11,259 nt of DNA, from NCBI GenBank assembly GCA_002399085.1, contig DHCY01000007.1:11944-23202 (forward strand). Direction: 5' to 3'. The position numbers were made by a program, and so were the translations under genes. The notes under the pieces were generated by a model. It ran no database searches. It saw nothing but the letters and a program-made list of their open reading frames with translations, and was not told the origin of the DNA. This document shows positions 1 through 5,478 of the stretch, one piece after another. This stretch comes from Anaerolineaceae bacterium UBA4890. GTDB lineage: Bacteria > Chloroflexota > Anaerolineae > Anaerolineales > Anaerolineaceae. Positions within the stretch are counted from its first letter, which is position 1. The number at the start of each line of letters is the position of its first letter.

Positions 1-170
1 ACAGGAAAGTTAACGTTAGTCCCACGGTCGCTGCGCTCGACACTCCGTGCGCAAGCAGTCGCAGTGACAAGAGTAAAGTCAAGGTCAGATGGCAAAGGGT
101 CTCACAGTGATAATATTAAATACAAGGGCAACAGACGGTCGGCGCGCCCGATGATGTCCAGATATTCGGC
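1..170. repeat. Intergenic repeat remnant, inverted relative to the window's right end
   Basis: Positions 1-23 match, in inverted orientation, positions 11184-11206 with 22 of 23 bases identical. Positions 22-68 are a diverged minus-strand copy of an element whose other copies begin with TCACTGCGAG and end with CGTGGCAGTC (see 7035-7071 and 7094-7130). The remaining bases to about 170 hold no gene or structure that I can recognise, apart from an AT-rich patch near 105-125. Confidence 0.6.
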
Positions 171-198
171 TTGACTTTTTTACTAATCCTGTTAAAAT
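171..198 (+). promoter_or_regulatory. Sigma-70-type promoter of the marR-malEFG operon
   Basis: A -35 box TTGACT (171-176) and a -10 box TAAAAT (193-198) are separated by 16 bases. Transcription would begin near 205, inside the palindrome at 199-224. The start codon of the first gene lies about 37 bases downstream. The call rests on consensus match and position only. Confidence 0.65.
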
Positions 199-224
199 TA
201 GTTGACTAGTGAACTAGTCAACTA
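199..224. promoter_or_regulatory. 26-bp palindromic operator, probably bound by the adjacent MarR protein
   Basis: The arms TAGTTGACTAGT (199-210) and ACTAGTCAACTA (213-224) are perfect inverted repeats of 12 bases around a GA centre. The palindrome begins right after the -10 box and covers the expected transcription start, so a bound dimer would block RNA polymerase. MarR-family proteins typically bind palindromes of this kind next to their own genes, and the GTTGA/TCAAC half-sites resemble those described for MexR. Autorepression of the whole operon is an inference from this position. Confidence 0.75.
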
Positions 225-241
225 TTAATTACCGGGGCGGC

Positions 242-736
242 ATGTCGGAAAATAAAATGCATCTTTATGAGTCGTTGAAGGCGATTTTCCTTCACATCGA
301 TAATCACGAAAAGACCTATCTTTCCGAACATGGTCTTAACGTGCCGCGTTTTTACATCTTGCTGCATGTCTCTCACAACCCTGGCATTAATTACATTGAC
401 CTCAGCGATCGCCTGCTTTGTACCAAAAGCAACACTTCCCGTGTTGTCCAGGGTATGTATAAAGACGGGCTGATCACCCGCGAAAATGACCTCACCGACA
501 GGCGCAGTTTCCAGCTCTATCTCACAGAAAAAGGTTCCGAGATCCTGGCTCGCGTATTACCCGGTTTTACCAAACAGGTCGAATCGCTCATGTCTGTCTT
601 TAGCGAACAAGAGACACTCAAGTTCCTGGAAGTAAGCCAACACATCGAAAGTAGCCTTTCCCCCGATTCGTCTCTCAGCCTGACCAATTCACAGGTCCTT
701 AGCTGGCACAACGTAAACAAGCGGGGGGCAGGATGA
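242..736 (+). CDS. MarR-family winged-helix transcriptional regulator
   Basis: The 164-residue product has the usual size and layout of MarR proteins. Helical dimerisation regions lie at both ends. A winged helix sits at about residues 35-98: the helix-turn-helix spans about 50-77 (recognition helix near CTKSNTSRVVQGM), and the wing carries the family hallmark D-x-x-D-R-R (D83, D86, R87, R88) followed by LTEKG. The ATG at 242 follows a G-rich, poorly spaced ribosome site; an alternative ATG at 257 has GGAA six bases upstream and would remove five residues. The gene is first in an operon with maltose-type transporter genes, 58 bases before malE, and a large palindrome covers its promoter. It probably represses itself and the transporter and is released by a small ligand. 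That ligand is unknown; MarR proteins usually sense aromatics, oxidants or metabolites rather than sugars. Family assignment is secure, the ligand is not. Confidence 0.93.
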   Translation: MSENKMHLYESLKAIFLHIDNHEKTYLSEHGLNVPRFYILLHVSHNPGINYIDLSDRLLCTKSNTSRVVQGMYKDGLITRENDLTDRRSFQLYLTEKGSEILARVLPGFTKQVESLMSVFSEQETLKFLEVSQHIESSLSPDSSLSLTNSQVLSWHNVNKRGAG

Positions 737-743
737 CTATAAT
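714..743 (+). promoter_or_regulatory. Possible internal promoter for malE
   Basis: A perfect TATAAT (738-743) lies just after the marR stop codon. TAAACA (714-719), 18 bases upstream, is a partial -35 match. Start near 750 would give malE its own transcript, which fits the usual need for excess binding protein. The -35 box is weak, so this is tentative. Confidence 0.35.
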
Positions 744-749
744 ATTCCC

Positions 750-763
750 TGGCAAATTCGCCA
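750..763. promoter_or_regulatory. Operator-like 14-bp inverted repeat before malE
   Basis: TGGCAAATTCGCCA is an imperfect palindrome: its half-sites TGGCAAA and TGGCGAA (complement) agree at six of seven bases. It sits at the expected start site of the possible internal promoter and resembles LacI/MalR-type operators in general form. No LacI-family gene is in the window, so any binding protein is hypothetical. Confidence 0.3.
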
Positions 764-794
764 AACATTTCAATAGTTTCAAAAGGAGAAACCA

Positions 795-2366
795 ATGAAG
801 AAAAGTTATTTGTTACTTGCAATCGCTCTGATTGCCACTCTGATCCTGGGCGCCTGCGGCACCCCGGCAGAGACCCCTGTCGTATCGGAACCCCCGGTGG
901 AAACCGAAGCTCCCGTTGTCGAAGAACCCACCGAAGCCCCGACTGAGGCTCCTGTGGAAGAACCCGCCGCGACGCTGCGCATCTGGGCTGACGAACAGCG
1001 CGCTCCTGTGCTGACCGAACTGGGTGCCCAATTCCTGGCTGAATACAACGTGGAAGTTATTGTCGAGAATATCTCTGGTATTCGCGACCAGTTCCTCGTG
1101 GCTGCCCCCGCTGGCGAAGGTCCCGATATTATCGTCCTCGCCCACGACCAGCTGCCCGCCCTGACCGAATCCGGTCTGATCGCCGAACTCGATCTTGGTG
1201 CAAAAGCCGCCGAATTCGACCCCGAAACACTCAAAGCCTTCTCCTTCGAAGGCAAACTCTACGGCATGCCCTATGCCCGTGAGAATCTTGGCTTCTTCTA
1301 CAATGCCGATCTGGTTGAAGAAGTCCCCACCACCTGGCAGGGTGTCTATGACCTCAGCCGCGAACTGATCGATGCTGGCGAAATCCAGTACGGTATGGTT
1401 TTAGGTGGCACTTCCTACGACGCTTATCCCTGGATGACCTCTCAGGGCGGTTACGTCTTTGGTCTTGACGAAAACGGCGACTACGACCCAACCGATGTTG
1501 GTGTTGGTTCCGAAGGTATGATCGCTTTCGGCGAAATGGCACTGCAGTGGAAGAACGACGGTATCCTCTCCGATAACCTCGATAACACCACCGCCAAATC
1601 CATGTTCCTGAATGGCGACGTTGCCTTCTTCATGAACGGTCCCTGGGAAATCAATAACCTCAAAGAATCTGGTCTGAATTTTGGCATCGCCAAATTCCCC
1701 GATGGCGGTTATCCCTTCATGGGCGTCCAGGGTTTCGCTGTCAATTCGATGTCCGAGAACGTACTGCTTGCTCAGACCTTCCTGACCGAATACATCGCTA
1801 CCGAAGAAGCCATGCTGGCTCTCTACGAAGCTGATCCCCGCGCCTCTGCTTATATGCCCGCCGCTGCCAAGATCGACGATCCCTATCTGAAGGGTATTGC
1901 CGAAGCTGGTGAAAACGCCGTCCCCATGCCCGCCATCCCCGCGATGGGCAAGGTCTGGGGTGACTGGGGCAATGCCCTCACCTTCATCTTCGACGGTTCC
2001 AAGACCCCCGCTGAAGCCTACACATTCGCCCAGGAAGCTATCGTAGCTGCCATCGCCCTCGATACCGAAGGCATGGTCAACCTGCCCGGTTCATGGCAAT
2101 CTGCTGCTGGTTTTGCCTGTGAATGGGACCCCAAGTGTGCAGACACCGCTATGACCCTCGGTGATGACGGTCTCTACACTGCTACCTTCACAATCCCCGC
2201 TGGCGATTACGAAGTCAAAGTTGCCCTCGACGGCGGCTGGGACACCAACTATGGTGTCGATGGCGTCGCTGGTGGTGACAACATCACGTTCACAGTGCCG
2301 ACTGAAGGCGAAGTGACCTTCATCTTCGACCCCGAAACCCACTTGCTGGAGATCGTTCTCCCGTAA
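795..2366 (+). CDS. malE: MalE-like maltose/maltodextrin-binding lipoprotein with C-terminal X25 domain
   Basis: The 523-residue protein starts with a lipoprotein signal (KK, hydrophobic core, lipobox L18-G-A-C21). A linker rich in Pro, Glu, Thr and Val (about 22-60) tethers it to the outer face of the membrane. Residues 61-426 form a family 1 solute-binding domain closest to MalE: GPDI with the following DQL, a GDVAFFMNGPWEI segment, GVQGFAVN, FLTEYI and MPAIPAMGKVWGDW are all typical. Residues 430-523 are an extra module (W434, C442, W444-D-P, C448, then PAGDYEVKVAL and GWDTNYG) that matches the X25 domains of pullulanases and alpha-amylases. This addition explains the length, well above the roughly 400 residues of ordinary MalE proteins. 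AAGGAG at 783-788 sets the start. Codons favour C-ending forms, as expected of an abundant protein. The role would be capture of maltodextrins or starch fragments and delivery to MalFG. Substrate specificity is inferred. Confidence 0.92.
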   Translation: MKKSYLLLAIALIATLILGACGTPAETPVVSEPPVETEAPVVEEPTEAPTEAPVEEPAATLRIWADEQRAPVLTELGAQFLAEYNVEVIVENISGIRDQFLVAAPAGEGPDIIVLAHDQLPALTESGLIAELDLGAKAAEFDPETLKAFSFEGKLYGMPYARENLGFFYNADLVEEVPTTWQGVYDLSRELIDAGEIQYGMVLGGTSYDAYPWMTSQGGYVFGLDENGDYDPTDVGVGSEGMIAFGEMALQWKNDGILSDNLDNTTAKSMFLNGDVAFFMNGPWEINNLKESGLNFGIAKFPDGGYPFMGVQGFAVNSMSENVLLAQTFLTEYIATEEAMLALYEADPRASAYMPAAAKIDDPYLKGIAEAGENAVPMPAIPAMGKVWGDWGNALTFIFDGSKTPAEAYTFAQEAIVAAIALDTEGMVNLPGSWQSAAGFACEWDPKCADTAMTLGDDGLYTATFTIPAGDYEVKVALDGGWDTNYGVDGVAGGDNITFTVPTEGEVTFIFDPETHLLEIVLP

Positions 2367-2380
2367 GCGTTAGTCTGTCC

Positions 2381-2410
2381 AGGAGGCTTGCAGCAGCAAG
2401 CCTCCTTTTT
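2381..2410 (+). terminator. Intra-operon hairpin/attenuator between malE and malF
   Basis: A perfect 11-bp stem (2381-2391 with 2396-2406) closes an AGCA tetraloop and is followed by four T's, then A. It starts 14 bases after the malE stop, and malF follows 23-26 bases later. The form is that of a weak rho-independent terminator or an mRNA-stabilising hairpin. Either would leave more malE than malFG message, a known pattern in mal-type operons. Confidence 0.75.
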
Positions 2411-2433
2411 ATCAACAGAGAAAGGAGAATTAT

Positions 2434-4041
2434 GTGATGGCTGAGACTAACACGCCCTCAACCGGCGAGTTTACCAAAAAGACCATCAAGGGGGCGGGCA
2501 ATTTGCTGACTGCTCTGATTGTTCTCGTCGTCGATATCGCCCTGGGGTGGTTCGCCTATCAACTCTTTCGCTTGGGGTATATCCCGATCGGGATTTGTAT
2601 TGTTATCATCATAGTCATGATCAGCGTTGCCTTCCTTGTCCCGAAAGCACATATGTTTAAGTGGATGGCTGTCGGGCTCTCTGCCTGGCTGCTTTTCTCA
2701 ATTTTCCCCATTATCTACACCATTTATAATGCCTTCACGAACTATGGCGACGGTCATCTGATCACCCAAACGCAAGCGATCAATCAAATTGAAGCACAAA
2801 CCTACCTGCCAGAAACCGGCAAGGCGTACGATTGGATCGCCTACCGATCTCCGGAAAACCAATATCTGCTTTGGCTCAAAGACGCTGAAGGGAACACCAG
2901 CCTGGTCACCCCGGTGGATGTGGAAGGGGATGCCGAGATTCCACTGGTGCCTGGAGAAAATGGTATCGGTGAACTCGATGAGGACGGCGCCCCCGTTGCG
3001 ATCGAGGGTTACACCCGCCTGAACCGCATTTTGGCTTCGACCGATAAAAATCTGACCAATATCAAGTTTGGCGACCCCGAGAAAACCATCCAGGTGCGCT
3101 CTCCATCCGAAGCCGCCGAGCTTTTACCGCTCTACGCCTACGACGCCGAGACCAACACCTTCGTCGATCAGTTGACCGGCAGGGTCTATTATGATGAAAA
3201 GGGCACTTATGTCGCCAAAACCGGTCAACGGCTGATCCCGGGTTACACCGCCATTGTCGGAATGGACAACTTTGTCCAATTCATCAATAGCCCCGGTCTG
3301 CGCGGTCCGCTGGTCACAATTGTGATCTGGAACTTCATTTTTGCCACTGGCAGCCTCTTGCTGACCTTCTCTTTGGGTCTGTTGATCTCGATCATCTATG
3401 GTGATCCCAAATTCAAGGGCAAAAAGATTCTGCGTTCGCTGCTGCTGATCCCCTACACCATCCCCAGCCTGATCACTATTTTGATCTGGCGCGGCATGTT
3501 TAACCCGGATCTGGGCATCATTAACCGCATGCTCGAAGCTGTTTTCAACATCTCACCGCGTTGGTTCACGCAACCCTGGCTGGCACGCGCTGCCCTGCTG
3601 ATTGTCAACACCTGGTTAGGTTACCCCTACTGGATGCTGGTCACCAGTGGCGCGCTGCAGTCCATCCCTGGCGATATCTATGAAGCCGCCGAGATTGACG
3701 GCGCCAGCGGCTGGCAAAAATTCTGGGGGATCACCCTGCCCTTGTTGCTGGTCAGTGTTGGACCGCTGATGATCTCTTCGTTCATCTTCAACTTCAACAA
3801 CTTCAACCTGATCTACGCCTTCATCAATGGTGGACCACCCATCCCAACGGCGACCACCCAGGCAGGCTACACCGATATCATCATCAGCTACGTCTATAAC
3901 CTGGCATTTGCCAGCGGACGCGGCGTGCAATATGGTTACGCCTCGGCGATTTCGTTGATTTTGTTCGTCTTGATCGCGATCATGTCCTTGCTGCAGTTCA
4001 GGTTCACAAATATGTGGGAGGAGGTTGGTGAAAATGTCTAA
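2434..4041 (+). CDS. malF: MalF-type maltose ABC transporter permease
   Basis: A 535-residue inner-membrane permease. Three N-terminal hydrophobic segments (about 22-45, 49-69, 76-100) are followed by a large extracytoplasmic loop (about 104-270). Five more segments follow (about 292-322, 332-352, 384-405, 438-460, 503-520), making eight in all. The long P2-like loop is the hallmark of MalF; in the E. coli protein it contacts the binding protein. The EAA loop that docks on the ATPase is intact: E417-A-A-x3-G423 and then LP (435-436). AAAGGAG (2421-2427) serves the start. Translation may begin at GTG 2434 or, equally well placed, at ATG 2437; an ATG at 2432 is followed at once by TGA and makes a start-stop pair overlapping this site. 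The gene end overlaps malG, which implies coupled translation. It pairs with MalG to form the membrane channel. Confidence 0.93.
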   Translation: MMAETNTPSTGEFTKKTIKGAGNLLTALIVLVVDIALGWFAYQLFRLGYIPIGICIVIIIVMISVAFLVPKAHMFKWMAVGLSAWLLFSIFPIIYTIYNAFTNYGDGHLITQTQAINQIEAQTYLPETGKAYDWIAYRSPENQYLLWLKDAEGNTSLVTPVDVEGDAEIPLVPGENGIGELDEDGAPVAIEGYTRLNRILASTDKNLTNIKFGDPEKTIQVRSPSEAAELLPLYAYDAETNTFVDQLTGRVYYDEKGTYVAKTGQRLIPGYTAIVGMDNFVQFINSPGLRGPLVTIVIWNFIFATGSLLLTFSLGLLISIIYGDPKFKGKKILRSLLLIPYTIPSLITILIWRGMFNPDLGIINRMLEAVFNISPRWFTQPWLARAALLIVNTWLGYPYWMLVTSGALQSIPGDIYEAAEIDGASGWQKFWGITLPLLLVSVGPLMISSFIFNFNNFNLIYAFINGGPPIPTATTQAGYTDIIISYVYNLAFASGRGVQYGYASAISLILFVLIAIMSLLQFRFTNMWEEVGENV

Positions 4042-4909
4042 GCATCCAAAATCCATCCAACGCAGCCGGAGAATCTCTTTAATCTGGCGTTGGGTATTGG
4101 CTGTTGTTTTGGTCACTTTTAGCATCTTTCCGGTGCTCTGGATCATATCTGCCTCGATCAACCCAGTTAATGACCTTGCCAATCAGAAGTTGATTCCCGA
4201 TAACTGGGGTTTTCAAAACTTCCAGCAGTTGGTTACCAACCCGATTTTCCCCTTCTTCACCTGGTTGAAGAATTCGCTGATCGTATCCACGATCTCGACC
4301 TTGTTGACTCTTTCACTGACCACGCTGGCAGCCTTCGCTTTCTCGCGCTTCCGCTTCAAGGGACGCCAGGGGCTGCTCAAGGCAATCTTGCTTATCCAGA
4401 GCTTTCCCAACCTGTTGGCGATCGTGGCGTTGTTCACTATTGTTAAGCAGATCGGTGATGTCGTCCCCTGGCTGGGGCTAAACACCCACGCCGGTCTGAT
4501 TTTGGTCTACTCCGGCGGTGCCATGGGCATGAACATTTGGCTGATGAAAGGCTATATGGACACCATCCCGCGGGATATCGACGAGTCGGCTCACGTGGAT
4601 GGCGCAACTGACTGGCAGGTTTTCTGGAAGCTGATCTTGCCGCTATTACGCCCAATTTTGGTCGTCATCTCGATTTTGAGTTTCATTGGCACCTATGGCG
4701 AATTTATTATCGCCCGCACACTGCTCACTCAGCGCGAAATGCAGACAGTCATGGTCGGCTTGCAGATCTTCACCGCCGGGCAATACACCAAGAACTGGGG
4801 TGTCTTTGCCGCCGGCGCTTTGATTGCTGCGCTCCCGATTATGATCATCTACCTGATTTTGCAAGACCAAATTGTAGGCGGTCTGACCCAGGGCTCAGTC
4901 AAGGGTTAA
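4034..4909 (+). CDS. malG: MalG-type maltose ABC transporter permease
   Basis: I chose the ATG at 4034 (291 residues) because GGGAGGAGG (4016-4024) lies nine bases before it; an in-frame TTG (4025) and GTG (4028) are too close to that site. The start overlaps the last eight bases of malF, so the two permeases are probably made in equal amounts. Six membrane segments are visible at about 17-39, 80-104, 117-137, 154-170, 207-227 and 260-277. The ATPase-docking EAA loop is the variant E184-S-A-x3-G190 with LP at 202-203; Ser replaces the first Ala, a mild departure. The C-terminal GGLTQGSVKG closely resembles the tail of E. coli MalG, which is known to reach into the MalK dimer. A strong terminator follows and no ATPase gene is linked. 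Confidence 0.93.
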   Translation: MSKHPKSIQRSRRISLIWRWVLAVVLVTFSIFPVLWIISASINPVNDLANQKLIPDNWGFQNFQQLVTNPIFPFFTWLKNSLIVSTISTLLTLSLTTLAAFAFSRFRFKGRQGLLKAILLIQSFPNLLAIVALFTIVKQIGDVVPWLGLNTHAGLILVYSGGAMGMNIWLMKGYMDTIPRDIDESAHVDGATDWQVFWKLILPLLRPILVVISILSFIGTYGEFIIARTLLTQREMQTVMVGLQIFTAGQYTKNWGVFAAGALIAALPIMIIYLILQDQIVGGLTQGSVKG

Positions 4910-4920
4910 TACTTTCTATC

Positions 4921-4945
4921 GTAGGGAAGGGGCTTGTCCCCTTCC
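4921..4945 (+). repeat. GTAG-headed REP-like hairpin
   Basis: GTAG is followed by an 8-bp stem, GGAAGGGG (4925-4932) with CCCCTTCC (4938-4945), around loop CTTGT. It belongs to the same family as the other GTAG-headed hairpins in this window, with a different stem sequence. Confidence 0.6.
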
Positions 4946-4949
4946 GCGT

Positions 4950-4981
4950 AAGCCGGGTTGAAGATCGCAACCCGGCTTTTT
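4950..4981 (+). terminator. Rho-independent terminator of the mal operon
   Basis: A perfect stem AGCCGGGTTG (4951-4960) pairs with CAACCCGGCT (4968-4977) around a 7-base loop, and runs into T's to 4981. It begins 40 bases after the malG stop. A REP-type hairpin (4921-4945) lies between the stop codon and this terminator. Confidence 0.88.
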
Positions 4982-4998
4982 GATTTTCGAGGCCTTTC

Positions 4999-5157
4999 GT
5001 AGGGGAGACCTGCCACGGTCTCCCGGCGTCTCTCTTGCATCCAGTCTTTGGGACGGCGTGGCAGCCGTCCCCTACACAGGAAGAACATCTTTTCGTAGGG
5101 GAGACCTGTCACGGTCTCCCGGCGTTTGTGTCGCGCCCACGCTTTGGGGCGGCACTA
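4999..5157. repeat. Tandem pair of REP/BIME units, about 96 bp each
   Basis: Unit 1 has a forward hairpin (GTAG at 4999; GGGAGACC 5003-5010 with GGTCTCCC 5017-5024) and an inverted hairpin (GGGACGGC 5050-5057 with GCCGTCCC 5064-5071, then CTAC to 5075). Unit 2 repeats this exactly 96 bases later: the forward hairpin (5095-5120) differs by one base in its loop, while the inverted partner (5146-5157) has lost its loop and right arm. Such head-to-head pairs fit the BIME arrangement known for REP elements. Confidence 0.65.
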
Positions 5158-5314
5158 CAACCACTTGCCTATAAATCGAATTGGAAGGGTCACCCACCCA
5201 GCAGAAACAATGGCTTCGAGATGGAAACCTTTCGTTCAAATCCTTCACGCGCTATGGATACTGTTCCAAACGACGATTTATCCTGAAACTGATGCGATTT
5301 TTAATTGAAGACTA
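5158..5314. other. Intergenic stretch with nothing recognisable
   Basis: No start with a ribosome site, no RNA gene and no clear repeat is visible here. Open frames run through it, but their composition and their extension into the neighbouring repeats argue against coding. Confidence 0.5.
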
Positions 5315-5343
5315 TTGAATTTCGCTCTGAAAATCTCTATAAT
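5315..5343 (+). promoter_or_regulatory. Sigma-70-type promoter of the secreted repeat protein
   Basis: TTGAAT (5315-5320) and a perfect TATAAT (5338-5343) stand 17 bases apart, the ideal spacing. A start near 5350 leaves a leader of about 128 bases before the ATG at 5479. Confidence 0.75.
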
Positions 5344-5384
5344 ATATTTATCAACTAACAACTTTGCATTTCATCTTAATATTC

Positions 5385-5444
5385 GGAAAACGGCCTGACT
5401 AACCTGTTGTGGTAAATTTTGAACCAACAATCTATCAGGCTTCC
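5385..5444 (+). promoter_or_regulatory. Extended stem-loop in the leader of the secreted repeat protein
   Basis: Three stacked pairings can form: GGAA (5385-5388) with TTCC (5441-5444), GCCTGA (5393-5398) with TCAGGC (5435-5440), and TTGTGGT (5407-5413) with ACCAACAA (5423-5430, one bulge). The structure ends about 23 bases before the ribosome site. No known riboswitch is recognised, and chance pairing is possible. Confidence 0.35.
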
Positions 5445-5478
5445 TGTCGAAAGTCTACTCATGTTTAGGAGGATAAAA

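Noticed and set aside
806..1255. Long minus-strand open frames antisense to malE
   Set aside because: They mirror the strong codon bias and the Pro/Glu/Thr linker of malE and have no start signals.
5234..5242. GTTCAAATC, like the T-loop of a tRNA
   Set aside because: The flanking bases do not form a T-stem and no acceptor or anticodon arm can be folded around it.
4980..5308. Several overlapping open frames in the spacer after malG
   Set aside because: They are translations of REP hairpins, rich in Arg and Pro, without ribosome sites or signals of a real protein.
5419..5478. Upstream extension of the propeller protein from TTG 5419
   Set aside because: It lacks a ribosome site, overlaps the leader stem-loop and would place 20 residues before a clean signal peptide; AGGAGG points to 5479.
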